Source: Amorphochlora amoebiformis (taxonomy: Eukaryota; Cercozoa; Chlorarachniophyceae). Taken from it: DNA of 64,000 nucleotides. A program made the position numbers and the translations under genes. This document shows, piece after piece, positions 1-63,963 of this stretch. Within the stretch, counting starts at the first letter, position 1. The number at the start of each line of letters is the position of its first letter. The notes under the pieces were generated by a model. It saw only the letters and a list, made by a program, of their open reading frames with translations. It was not told where the DNA came from and did no database searches. The stretch covers positions 1,178,001 through 1,242,000 of the forward strand of contig BAAHQB010000025.1 of assembly GCA_054601695.1 (NCBI GenBank), given 5' to 3'.

Positions 1-29
1 ATATATATATATATTATATATATATACAC

Positions 30-73
<44 letters not shown>

Positions 74-163
74 CATAAAATAATACACATACATATATAT
101 ATATATATATATATGTATATTATATATATATATATATGTATATATATATTATTTATATATATA

Positions 164-215
<52 letters not shown>

Positions 216-216
216 C

Positions 217-6074
<5,858 letters not shown>

Positions 6075-6102
<28 letters not shown>

Positions 6103-6113
6103 CTGATAATATA

Positions 6114-6162
<49 letters not shown>

Positions 6163-6204
6163 TATATGTACCGTTGGTATATTGTTCACTAAAAATACCT
6201 GATA

Positions 6205-6255
<51 letters not shown>

Positions 6256-6403
6256 TCTATAGGTACCGTTGGTATATTGTTCACTAAAAAATGACTAATA
6301 ATATAATATATATATATATATATATACATATATATATGTCTATATGTATGCACCGTTGGTATATTATTCCACTAAAAATATCTGATAATAATTATGTATA
6401 TAT

Positions 6404-6453
<50 letters not shown>

Positions 6454-6494
6454 ACCGTCGGTATATGTTCACTACAAATATCTAATAATAATAT

Positions 6495-6527
<33 letters not shown>

Positions 6528-6528
6528 G

Positions 6529-6562
<34 letters not shown>

Positions 6563-6599
6563 CGTTGGTATATTGTTCACTATAATTATCTATATATAC

Positions 6600-6648
<49 letters not shown>

Positions 6649-6671
6649 ATATATAAACACACAAAATACAA

Positions 6672-6717
<46 letters not shown>

Positions 6718-6748
6718 TTATATTGTTCACTACAAATATCTGATAATA

Positions 6749-6750
<2 letters not shown>
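6075..6750. repeat. About seven copies of a phosphatase exon acceptor edge
   Basis: The segment CCGTTGGTATATTGTTCACT plus the flanking acceptor recurs near 6078, 6170, 6263, 6351, 6453, 6560 and 6716 at roughly 90-150 bp spacing, with TA arrays between. Only the leftmost copy is attached to coding sequence (6032-6102). Confidence 0.88.
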
Positions 6751-6796
<46 letters not shown>

Positions 6797-6984
6797 TATT
6801 CACATACACACATATGATATGATATGACATGATAAAACATATACATACGTACATATACATACATATATATATATATATATATAATACATACACATATACA
6901 TATATACATGTATATGTATGCATGTATGTTTGTGTGCATTTCTGGAGTTGTGTTTTGAGGCCAGGTATATATACATATATATAT

Positions 6985-7033
<49 letters not shown>

Positions 7034-7220
7034 TATAAATAATAGAATATAATATGAATATATGTAACACACATAATATAATATAATATAATATGATATA
7101 ATATAATATAATATAATATAATATAATATAATATAATATAATATAACGTAACAAAATACAATATAATATAATATAATATAATATATTTATATAATATATA
7201 TATATATATATATATATTAA

Positions 7221-7253
<33 letters not shown>

Positions 7254-7266
7254 GATATATGTGTGA

Positions 7267-7298
<32 letters not shown>

Positions 7299-7382
7299 AA
7301 TTGCGTGCGTGCATATGTTTGTGTTTTTAAGGAGTCAGATATTTCGCAATTATAATTTTTTATTTCATTTTTTATCTTTTTT
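6103..7382. other. Gap between two minus-strand genes
   Basis: It holds the acceptor-edge copies, TA arrays and a pentamer-like (AATAT)n tract at about 7073-7190. A short complex island at 6925-6965 has no convincing exon structure. The missing first exon of the phosphatase should lie here but was not identified. Confidence 0.5.
7073..7190. repeat. (AATAT)n minisatellite
   Basis: AATAT units repeat with few substitutions over about 115 bp, distinct from the pure TA arrays around them. Confidence 0.85.
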
Positions 7383-10816
<3,434 letters not shown>

Positions 10817-11128
10817 CTTCAGCGAATAGTCGACTCAGGATCTAATGACGCGTCTCGATGGAGTGGTTTAGAATTGAATTTTCCTGCAATATACAGGCGA
10901 TCCCTACACCCTGCGTCCTGTCGAACGAGGGCTGAATCCAGGGCGTCTGATATTCGAATCAACACCGGCTGGCCTCCTTAGCCGAAGAATTATTGCGATG
11001 TTTCCCGGGTTTTTCAGTTTATCGGCCATCAGTAGTATTGAGTTGCCCCGAGGAATTATATTCCGGTACTTTGAGTATTTCGGCTCCAGTGGCGACGCGA
11101 GGTGCCCACTGTATCCCGGGTGGCTTGG
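10817..11128. promoter_or_regulatory. Divergent intergenic region between two head-to-head genes
   Basis: This 312-bp, GC-balanced stretch separates the proposed ATG of the minus-strand basic-protein gene from the proposed ATG of the plus-strand membrane/papain-like gene. It is the natural place for a shared promoter. No TATA box or other core motif is obvious. A plus-strand frame is open from about 10896 to 11131, but the same frame is interrupted repeatedly upstream. Role inferred from position only. Confidence 0.35.
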
Positions 11129-38729
<27,601 letters not shown>

Positions 38730-39406
38730 ATGACAGATAAAAAAAAAATCATCTCATTTCTTCGGCTATAGAATTACTTTTTATTTTAATTTATTTCTAT
38801 ATTTGTAACAATATGCATGTACAGCAAACAGACGGGATGAGAGAAAATAGAAGAGGAATGATTGAGAGAGAGAGAGAGAGAAACAAATGTTCCGAAATTT
38901 TCTGGAATTGATCCTCGCTTATCTCTCGATTATAAGGAATCATATCCGGAAAATAAAACCAATTAGCTTAGCTCAAATATTATCCAACCCTAAACCTAAC
39001 CCTAACCTAACCCTCACCCTAATATAAACAACCCAAATCCTTACCCCAATCCTGACTTCTGATCTCTCGACTTCATCACAAATTCACCGAGTGAGTCTAG
39101 GATGAGAGCTCACTGTGTCCTTCCGGTGTCACGCTTAGCCTACGGTCACGCTCGGTATTGACTAGATTGAATATTAACTAGGGTGATATTTAACTGAGTT
39201 GTAAATTTTGCTTATCGCGATTATGAATGAATTAAATTAATAATAATATTCAATTTACAATTTCAAAGTAATAAAACTAGAAAAGCCTTGTACATCATAA
39301 AAGTTAACCAATCGGTCCCATTCGAATGATTAAAATAGTATTTAAACTCTGATATTATCTAGATTAGATACAATGCATTTCATATACTAGTACCAATGTA
39401 TCAAGA

Positions 39407-39446
<40 letters not shown>

Positions 39447-39461
39447 AGAATAATTATATAC

Positions 39462-39492
<31 letters not shown>

Positions 39493-40188
39493 GTAGATAC
39501 TATTTTATAATTTCACATACGCAATACACCACAGATTGCAATAACAATAGGCATTTTCTTTAACAAGACTGTACAACTACTGTTCATTCCCTAACCATAA
39601 CCTTAACCTAACCCTGAAAAATAACACACATGTACGGCCGTAATACTACATTTACGACCGTAATATTACATGTACGTACCGTAACGTAATCCGGCATTCG
39701 GATTATGTACATATAACCTTGTGATTGATCTAATGCTATCAAAGCCCTTACACCTTCAACCAGCATAACACTGTCCCTTCTCCGTCGCACATGTGTTGAC
39801 TGCTGTAAACCCCCCCCCCCCCGGACCAGATACCCGACAATAAAACAGTGCCGAGAAAGGGTCAGGACTCACGTAATGATTCCTCCCGTAACTCCAAAAA
39901 AAGGTTCTTTTTTTTTTATTGTAAAAACAGAGAGGGGGGGATGAAACTGAGACTACGTAGCTCGCCCGTGAGACACTGGGCAGTGGAGGATGTGAAAATA
40001 TTGCGAGGAACGGCGAACGCAGTTGAGGGTCAATTTGAGTCGGAGTCAATGCAGGATATCAAGAATTTGATATGTTATCATAACAACACTTAAATATTTG
40101 TGTATATTCATAGAAAATATCTCTATATCTATTTAGATATCTGAAATTATAAAAACGAGAAAAAGTCGGCGGCCCATAAAGAGAGATT
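38730..40188. other. Intergenic region with scattered telomere-like units
   Basis: AATAAA at 38952-38957, about 225 nt after the P4H stop, could be a polyadenylation signal. CCCTAA-type units occur at 38982-39025 and 39592-39618. A plus frame at 39941-40093 and a minus frame at 39756-40049 overlap; neither shows clear splice partners, so no gene is called. Confidence 0.5.
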
Positions 40189-44864
<4,676 letters not shown>

Positions 44865-44880
<16 letters not shown>

Positions 44881-44945
44881 AACCTTACTACACGTGCCTC
44901 AAATGAACTGAAACCTTACTACACGTGCCTCAAATGAACGTGAAA
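44865..44945. repeat. 31-bp tandem repeat spanning a stop codon, three copies
   Basis: ACACGTGCCTCAAATGAACTGAAACCTTACT is repeated; the first copy contains the final codons and TGA of the small acidic-N-terminus gene. The last copy is altered after ATGAAC. Confidence 0.93.
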
Positions 44946-45684
44946 GTTTAGTATACGGTATCAAGATAGAATAATTGTTCTCATACGTTCTAGATGTTAG
45001 ATCTCAGGAGATCTATGATCCATGCACCTGCAGTGGCAAGAGTTGAAATTATACCTAAATTGCGCTTTTACACATAAACTAGCAAGCCTAATGGTTAGTT
45101 GCATACATCCATGCGTACGTAGATGTGTGGGCAATGCATCTAGTGCAGAAACATAGGCCTCATGTCTTGATATTGTAACACTGGTATTGGCTAGATCTCG
45201 ACAGAAAGTATCTGTATGTTGTTTATGCAGACTAGGCTCTAGATTTAGAGATTCGATAGATAATCTAGATAATGCTGATGTGTACGTAACATATAATTAT
45301 TATCTAGATTATATATCATATACTGGTATATTTATACATACACACATATTTACATATGTGTATGTGTATCTAGTATATGTATATATATATATATATAACA
45401 GTGTATTGTCATAGTATACAAGACAGTCGATCATAGGCTAGATCTGGCTTGAATTGGTTTTCTTTATATGTATACATATGTCCAACAACTTGACTTACAA
45501 CCCATGCCCAACATTAACTAGATTAACTTCCGTAGACCGAACACTAGTGCTAGACCGTGGCTACACTAGCAATAATACGAAAACATATGTATGGTCATGA
45601 GCTCACAGCGAAACAGTTAGACTCGAGTTGCAGTTGCCACGGGTCTAACTGTGATATATAATTGAAGACTAGACAGTTCCAGAT
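44881..45684. other. Convergent 3' intergenic region
   Basis: Between two converging genes. Apart from the 31-bp repeat it is complex sequence with an unusual density of CTAG tetramers (about a dozen between 44990 and 45672, where about three would be expected). No coding frame or RNA gene is evident. Confidence 0.6.
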
Positions 45685-46012
45685 TTAGGGAGCTCGCTCG
45701 AGAACCAGCACAACGCGTCCGTCCAGCTCAGAATTCGAACGAATCTCCGCCATCGCCTGATTCATTGCGATACAACATTATACTCGAATATTATCTATGT
45801 CCATATATCTGCATATCCAAAATTGTTGATATGATTAAAGATTCGACCTTGGGAAACGTGGCCCTGTCGGTTTGGAAAAGGGCCTTTTGCTTGCCCGAGT
45901 CACCCACACCACCGACCCAGTATGTGAAGTCAGCTCTCTGCATATATATGTGAACATATATATAATATATATATATATATATAATATGTATATATACATA
46001 CATATATATATA

Positions 46013-46059
<47 letters not shown>

Positions 46060-46130
46060 GTATAATGCCTTTTTCTGCACGACGCATGAGGTAGCCCTAA
46101 GCTTGTCGCCGATCTGCACTCCTTTGCGAG

Positions 46131-46176
<46 letters not shown>

Positions 46177-46243
46177 TATATTGTTATATATATTTATTTA
46201 CGTAATAATATATATACATATATATATGTATATAAATATATAT

Positions 46244-46289
<46 letters not shown>

Positions 46290-46310
46290 CATATTTGTAA
46301 CTAATGCGAG

Positions 46311-46349
<39 letters not shown>

Positions 46350-46987
46350 ATATATATATTGTTGGCACAACGCCAGGAATCGTGTAGAATAGCCCGAGAT
46401 CCATGGAGACCCACTGGAGATCGCTGGAGATCGTGTTTTAGTGAATCCCCAGAAGTGCCCGGTAGTACCGGTTAATGTCAGTTAGTAGCAACACGTGTAC
46501 GCCGCAACTCTTGTGCTTCGCAAGTGGATACCCCCACGACTAAGTTATCTCTTTCCAAATGGTGCAATGAAGTACATCAGGGTGGCTTGCAGTCTTCCGC
46601 TGCCCCCAAGGCATTGATACGTCAACAATATATATTTATTTATATAATTATATGTATATATATATATATATAATACATATTTGTAACTACAAACATTTCT
46701 ATACAATATACATAAAACATATCGCCTTGCGAGCTAAGTGTAACATATTTGTAAAACACACCTATTTCTATGACATAAAATATATCGATCTGCACTCGCT
46801 TGCGAGCTAGGCATAATGCATTTGTAACTACTAAGAATATTTCTATGTTACTTAAATAAAATAAATATACACACACACGTATATATATATATATAAATAT
46901 ACAGATATAATATATATATATATATATATATATTTCTATATATATATTTATATATTATATGTATGTCTATGTATTACAAATGTGCAC

Positions 46988-47063
<76 letters not shown>

Positions 47064-47251
47064 AAAATTTAATAAATTGAATTCTCCAAATAATACACGT
47101 GTGCACAAGTATGATTAGAAACACATTTGGTTTTAGAATATGGTTAGTAACACACATTTGATAAAACATACATATACCTGCGGCTCCACTCTCAGAAATC
47201 TCAGCAACCTGTAGTCAATTCAAACAGATATATATATATATATATGTTATA

Positions 47252-47296
<45 letters not shown>

Positions 47297-47473
47297 GTCA
47301 GCGCGCGTCAATACGTCTAAATAAATACATGTATATGGATAGATAGATATGTACCAAACATGGTATATAGAGATTTTCCATGCAGATGCGTTTCTGAGCT
47401 AACCTCTAGTGTATACTTCATGTCTGTATGTCTCTCGTTTGTATTATATAGAAATATGTATATAGAAATATAT

Positions 47474-47510
<37 letters not shown>

Positions 47511-47514
47511 GTAT

Positions 47515-47545
<31 letters not shown>

Positions 47546-47569
47546 ATATATAATATATATATTACATAT

Positions 47570-47641
<72 letters not shown>

Positions 47642-47686
47642 TGTATAATGCATATATATATATATAAATATATTTAATGCATATAC

Positions 47687-47780
<94 letters not shown>

Positions 47781-48823
47781 TATGTGTGTTTTCATACACA
47801 CAAATGTGTGTAAATGACCGTAATCACCCCCGAGCCATCGTCCTCAAAGATAATACCTAAAATCAACCATGTTATTAACAAGCTTCTTATTACACCTCGA
47901 CCCGACTACGTCATTCATCTGCCTGTTATGCTTACGCTCATGCTTAAAACTATCGAACAAAAACGCACAAATAACTCAAGTGGCATATTTCCAGCCTGAA
48001 GTACGCTAACCCAAACAGCGAAAGAGTCTGATAGGATGCTGACGTGTGCATCCAAGTTTGGAGCATTGAGAGTCGGATTAGAGGCTAATATCATCGTTAG
48101 AACGATGTGAGAGCAAGAAACCTCAGAGCATCCGGAACCACGACTTCTCTGCTTTTACCCTTTCCCCCTCCTATTTAAACGAACTTCGCCCCTAACCCCC
48201 GCCTTTGATCTTGGGTCTTTATATCCTTTATCTCCCATGAGCATCAGGTAGAATCAAAAACGGCAATTCATTTCATCCACGTAACCTTCGAAATTACACC
48301 GATCCATTCGAAAATACCTACTCATCCCCCACCCCCTCTGTCTCTCTCGATGTCCATTCTTCACTCTTAACCTCAAACACATAAATCCTTTCAATACCAA
48401 CGGAAATCGGAAGGCCTTACCTAACGGCATATCCAGATCAAAGGTTTCAATGGTGTTTCCAGGGTTGGACAACTCGAATACAGCGGGGATCAGCGCCCTG
48501 CCGTCCCCAATGTCAAGAGCCACCTCGACCGTCTCGGCCTCCGTCGTGTCGACCGGGCAGCCCTCTCCGGTGTCAACATCGCACAGGGCGTCGAGAAAGC
48601 TGAGAGTCTCGTCGGCTTTGGACGAGGGAGACGAGAAAGAGTGCACCCGGCGGCGTACGGCGGTGGTTGGGCGCGAAAAAGGAGAGAGTCGAGCAACGTG
48701 AGCTTGAGCGGGAGCGAGGGGTCGAAGGCGGCGAAGGACGCACGGAGAGGGACCGGAGACCGCAGCGAGGGGTGCTGTGAGGAGAAGAAGCAGGCACGGC
48801 TTCATTTGGACTCGGCGTGACAT
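45685..48823 (-). CDS. PDZ-like domain protein with signal/transit-type presequence
   Basis: Exons in transcript order: 48421-48823, 47819-47856, 47178-47208, 46069-46130, 45848-45937, 45685-45756 (TAA). The product is about 231 residues. The N-terminus has a hydrophobic signal core ([15 protein letters not shown]) followed by an Arg/Ser/Ala/Pro-rich, acid-poor stretch to about residue 65. That arrangement is typical of bipartite presequences of complex plastids, though targeting is inferred. The mature part reads [45 protein letters not shown], then [19 protein letters not shown] and [16 protein letters not shown]. The first three match PDZ strand/loop landmarks (a GI-F strand, an A.-GVQIGD.L segment). 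Intron 4 has a GC donor (AAG|GCATTA); the others are GT-AG. Start could be 48823 or the second Met at 48805. The gene is convergent with its left neighbour and divergent from the transporter gene on the right. Confidence 0.75.
46105..46870. repeat. Copies of an acceptor edge of the PDZ-like gene
   Basis: GATCTGCACTCCTTTGCGAGCTAATAT at the 5' edge of minus-strand exon 4 recurs in part near 46300-46315, 46725-46740 and 46788-46812, together with ATATTTGTAACTA flanks. A 290-bp non-repetitive island at 46345-46640 between them shows no frame or known family. Confidence 0.8.
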
Positions 48824-49390
48824 ATGCCCAACAGCCCTCGTGATACTACCATGACAGTACAGTGATACATTATATTATCACGGTACCGAAGAAATTAATT
48901 CTTTTAGCCACCGAATGCTGATCGGGACCCAAGAATCTTTGACCAGTGGCCCCCTCTTGGCATCTCGCGGTTAACCACGGCCTAGATGAAGACTTCTAGC
49001 TGTCAATCTGGGTCGATGGCACCGATACCCGCGCGAATCAGGTAATGGTAGGGATATGGACCTCTTTTTTTTAACGATTTCGCCTCTCGCACCAGCATTT
49101 TTGGGTGGGCGCCCAAACCTCCACCTAGTTTCAACCCTAATTTCGCTTCTCGGCGGTAAAACCTGTCTAAATTTGTGTGGTCTTGCTTCGGATTCTCCAA
49201 CTTAGAGTTGAACTATCACTCTCAAACTTGAAAAACTCAAGTGATTAACACTCCAGCCCGCCCCGAGCGATGAGGACGTATGGATTGACACTCATGGTAT
49301 ACCCGACCCCCCCGAATATTTCCCGGACCCTGTTTTGGAGGACGATAAACACTCGGGCGGGTTTTGTCGAATCGAAATATACGAAAAGTT
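48824..49390. promoter_or_regulatory. Divergent intergenic region between the PDZ-like and transporter genes
   Basis: GC-balanced, free of TA arrays. It contains a plus frame (about 49243-49424, with DVWIDTHGIPDPPEY) and a minus frame (49003-49200), neither with convincing splice partners. Promoter function is inferred from the head-to-head gene arrangement. Confidence 0.35.
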
Positions 49391-59550
<10,160 letters not shown>

Positions 59551-59593
59551 TGTACTCATATGTGTATATCCATTTATACATACATGCATACAG

Positions 59594-59627
<34 letters not shown>

Positions 59628-60207
59628 ATATATAATATATATATATTTATATATATATGCTTGTGTGTGCATGTGTACAGTGTTTTGTAGAGCATATCAG
59701 ATTTTGTTGTCAGGGTAGGTTTAAGCTAAGGGTTAGGGTTTGGGTTTGGGGGAGGTAGAGGTTGTGTGTCAAGTCTGGGGATTTCGACGTTTGGGCCATC
59801 TATGTGCGTGTACGCACATGAGATAGAATGTTGTTTGAATATCGTGGAACAGAATAGGACTTGATATCACCTGACCGCTTGTTCTGTGAAAACCAGTAAT
59901 GGACACAAGAAATCCAACAGCGGTGTCCATGGCAACGGCGCGAGCGGTTATGCGTACGCAGCTGTACTTCGAAAAGCAAACTAGCCTGAGCGCGATTAAC
60001 CCTCTAGACCCTAGCCTCTGGAGGCTGTAGGCGCTAGTCGAGCGAGAAAGTAAGTGACAAGTAAGTTTCATGTGCGAGCGGGTTTCAGTGGTTGAAGCGA
60101 TCAAATACTATTGGTGATTAGCTCAATATTCATGTTCAAATTTTAATTCGTGTATCCAAGACTATAACCGTTGAGAAGGCTGTATACTAGATATATATGT
60201 ATGTATT

Positions 60208-60250
<43 letters not shown>

Positions 60251-60320
60251 ATTTATTTATATATTTATCTATATATATACCTATGTATATATATACGTGC
60301 ATATATACATACATGTATAC

Positions 60321-60379
<59 letters not shown>

Positions 60380-60992
60380 TATATATATATATATATTATA
60401 TATATATCTATTAATATATATATATCTAGTATATATATACATATATATATATATATAATATATATATATTTATTTTATATATACATAGATATATATCATG
60501 ACTACATGTAGAGACCTTGTTAAGTAGCGATGTTCGCCGATTCTGATTGATCGATTTAAGTTAGTAGTATAATCGTAAATTAACTCTGTCAGAATCGATG
60601 CCTGAATGATAAAATTCGCCTTAAATTATTAAATAATTTAATATACATGTATGTATAATAATTTATTACATGTACTAGATGTAATATAATATTAAAATTC
60701 AGTACTCACCGTTTGGGTAAATGTACTATAAATTTTATATAATAAATATTAATTAAAAATTATATAATTTAATATTAAATTAAATTACTAAAGTTTATTA
60801 TAAATTATTCACGTATATAGTCTAGATAGTACTAGTAAAATTACCGACGGTATAAATTTATCTAGATTTTTAATAATATGATTCATCATATCTCCATACA
60901 TGTAATAATACTATAATAAATTGTATGTCGATATCATGATATTTAATATTATCAGACTGTATAATATATATATATATATATACATGTATATG

Positions 60993-61050
<58 letters not shown>

Positions 61051-61300
61051 AGCCCGCACATATCGGTCACGAGTGAATTTTTTTTTAGGGGAGGGTCATC
61101 TGACCACTTAAATGTCTTCAATACGCATCAGAATAGATAAAAATAGAAAAAAAAAAAAATCAGCCGAGCCGTTTTTTAGAAAACGGTTGAAATCATCAAA
61201 TTTTCAAGTCATAATCATTGAAATTTTTTTTTCAAAATTTGCAATCCTGGAGCACTATATGTACTAGTTCGCAGGTGATCTCTAGGTATCAGCGATGTTC

Positions 61301-61951
61301 CTAGTGCTTCCTACGCCTCTTAGAAGCACGACTTTTAGTAGTTTTTGCTCTTTGTTGCCGCATTTCAGCTGTAGTTGAAGTCACCTTTCTCAACCTCTGA
61401 CGTGGACGTTGCGCCACATTTCCGCCGAGATTCTGGTAAGAGAGCATCGTTAATGCTTCATCTGAGGAGAGGTATTCTTTTAAATCGTCAGTCAGCTTCC
61501 CAGACTCCATGATGGCCTCCAACTCGGGCATCCATACGTGCTCACATATTGACTTGTGTGTCGCAGATTCACGTGCGTGTCCACAGACGTTGCAGACCTT
61601 CTGATCGGGGAGAATGTGATTGGCGTCTGTGTTGCACGTCCTGAGAAGTTTATATGTGAGCAAGTCGTGTGTGAAAGCCTTCCTTTTGGTGATATGCTCG
61701 TGCAAAAAGACCAGGAACATTCGGCTCTCTGTGTGGTCCCCCACGTCTGGGCTGTCATGGGCGACGACTTTGTTGTGTGATGACATTGAGTGCTCGATGT
61801 CCTTCATAATCTTGTTCACATGTTCCGAATTTTGAGCGTTTAGGGCGGTGGTATCTGCTGGAATTCCTAAGTCTTGGCACCTGCAATATGTATATGTATA
61901 TATGTACGTGTATGCATATATGTTTATATATATATACACACACACATATAT

Positions 61952-61992
<41 letters not shown>

Positions 61993-62095
61993 CATACACA
62001 CAAATACATATATATATATATATATTATATATATATATATATATATGTATATGTGTATATGTATATATCACGGTACACATACATACATATGTATA

Positions 62096-62136
<41 letters not shown>

Positions 62137-62316
62137 CCCACCGTGATTGGTACAGCTTTAGCTGGACAGGTAGCTCAATTAGCATAGCATACACATAGGG
62201 CTGCACTCGATTCTTGCCGAAAATTGCCAAAACAAGATTCATGCACCGTCTTCCCATCCTGGCAATCGCTGTAACATCTGCGTACATATATAATATACAA
62301 ACATACATAACATATG

Positions 62317-62371
<55 letters not shown>

Positions 62372-62405
62372 AGTGTGTATATTTTTTTGTATCATGTATA
62401 TAAAT

Positions 62406-62448
<43 letters not shown>

Positions 62449-62681
62449 CATATGTAACATATAATATACATATTTATACCTGTGGACTTCCAGTCACCCG
62501 GATACCTAGTCTTCGTAGACCGTGAGCTGGATGGTGTGCTATTTGGCGTGCTGGCTTTCCGATCGACGTCCTCTATCTTCGCCCGGAGCGCTAATGCCTC
62601 CTTTTTCCAGTCCTCACATAATGACCGCAGCTTGGACACTTCATGAGCCATTTTCTTACTGTTGGAGAACCTGCGACTCAT
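61301..62681 (-). CDS. Unrecognised protein with coiled-coil start and C2HC-like zinc-finger motif
   Basis: Exons in transcript order: 62480-62681, 62142-62277, 61301-61880. Phases agree, giving about 305 residues. The first exon is charged and helical ([19 protein letters not shown]) and ends in a Ser/Thr/Pro linker. The second is compact ([15 protein letters not shown]). The long last exon carries [17 protein letters not shown] around residues 209-225, a Cys-x2-Cys...His-x3-Cys pattern that could bind zinc. It ends in a basic tail ([10 protein letters not shown]) suggesting nuclear localisation. No family was recognised. The two introns are TA-rich like those elsewhere. The ATG overlaps the stop of the upstream frame by four bases (ATGA). 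Confidence 0.62.
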
Positions 62682-63064
62682 GTTTGCAAGCCGAAGATTG
62701 TTTCCTTCTCTTGTAACCGAGTTGGGGGCTTTCGCACGCGATTACCACCCTCAATAAATGTTCCACACGGCATCCTTGCTTCGCGTGCAAGTTTCTCATA
62801 CTGTAAGACCAGTGCCGGATCAGGAACACTATCCCTTACCTGCAAAATCCTGTTAACGCCAAATTTGACACATTGGAAAAAATCTACCATTTTTCTGGTC
62901 TTGGACAATATCACATCTTCCCGTTCATGGTATCTCATCCTCCGATTATACCGCTTCCATTTGGCAAGAGAGGGAGGCTGGAGACAATCGGTGTGGGCAG
63001 TTTTCCGGGCCTTTCTGCGCCGCTGGGCCCTTGTGGCTAACGATGCTTTCCGTCGGCCTGGCAT
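62678..63064 (-). CDS. Unrecognised basic ORF overlapping the zinc-finger-like gene
   Basis: An uninterrupted frame of 128 codons begins MPGRRKAS and is very rich in Arg/Lys at its start. It continues with WKRYNRRMRYHERED and KMVDFFQCVKFGVNRI. Its TGA overlaps the ATG of the downstream gene as ATGA. It may be a separate protein read from the same transcript, or an upstream exon whose true junction was missed. No family was recognised. Its 5' end lies opposite the 5' end of the plus-strand gene to its right. Confidence 0.5.
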   Translation of the reverse strand: MPGRRKASLATRAQRRRKARKTAHTDCLQPPSLAKWKRYNRRMRYHEREDVILSKTRKMVDFFQCVKFGVNRILQVRDSVPDPALVLQYEKLAREARMPCGTFIEGGNRVRKPPTRLQEKETIFGLQT

Positions 63065-63963
63065 GCGAATTATTAAGTAAAAATTCAAACAAGTCGGCAG
63101 CCGTATTACGGTATTTCCACCTTAGAATTATTTTTCTTGTCTCTCCTGACAAATATTTTCATGGCTTCCACCCCGCCTCACGGGATGCGACAAAATCGCG
63201 AAGACCGAAGCGGAAAGCAGCTTGCTTGAGAAATTATACAGTTGACGAGCTTCCATATGATTTCATCGAAGAGTCTGGCGACGAACAGAACGAAAATCCC
63301 TACTTCCCCGGCTTAGGGAGAGAAAACAAGGAAAATCAAATTTCGAGTCCCCCTATTTCTGTGCGCCCAGATCAATCACCAGCGGATGCAAAGAATCAAA
63401 TAGAAAGGTATCAACATGTACATAATCGTGAGTAAGTATTGTTGTTAGATGTGTTTAAATATTCGAGAACTAACTTGTCACGTATGCATTTTAGCGAAAA
63501 GGATTTCATGGCACGCCACACCTCTGAAATCAAGGAAGCAAACAAAATGATTGCTAACAGCGTGTTGTCCATCTTTGATCGGCTCGGTAGGAGCGTTCAT
63601 GGAGCCTTGAAGAACTTCAATGACCCCACAAAGGCGGACCAAACCCCGAACCTGTTTGTACCTCTTCCGCTGTATAACTCCGTTATACGCACTATTCTGG
63701 GTGAACTGGCTGGTCGTCAGATACGCCTTGATGATTATGACGTATACCAGATACACTCAAGAGCAAACATAGAGAGGGTGGTGCGTGGAGAGTACCTACA
63801 AGCCACTTGGGGCAGCGTCATCACAACCGTCCGAACCAGCCCGGAATATCCCTTCAATATTCGCTACTCCAAGTCCTCTGAGAACATGAAATGCATCTTC
63901 GTTGCTAGTGCTAAGACTCCTGATGGGACGCTAGTCCTCAGCTATAACCAAAAGCTCGTGTAA
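63043..63963 (+). CDS. Unrecognised protein with one short 63-bp intron
   Basis: Exons 63043-63431 and 63495-63963 are joined by a GTAAGT...TTTTAG intron that contains no TA array and is the only short intron in the window. The joined frame is about 285 residues. The first part is basic, then acidic (VDELPYDFIEESGDEQNEN). The second part reads as a folded domain: VPLPLYNSVIRTILGELAG, YDVYQIHSRANIERVVRGE and TWGSVITTVR. No family was recognised. No ATG exists in frame downstream of 63043, so the start may instead lie in an unseen exon. The TAA at 63961 overlaps a possible donor (GT|GTAAGG), so the gene may continue past the right edge. Confidence 0.6.

Noticed and set aside
39756-40093. Overlapping plus and minus frames between the P4H-like and small genes
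   Set aside because: Contains homopolymer-derived Phe and Pro runs and no in-phase neighbours; support is too weak for a gene call.
59769-60104. Minus-strand frame of 111 codons right of the transporter gene
   Set aside because: No domain, no splice partners, and mixed composition; it could be chance in GC-balanced DNA.
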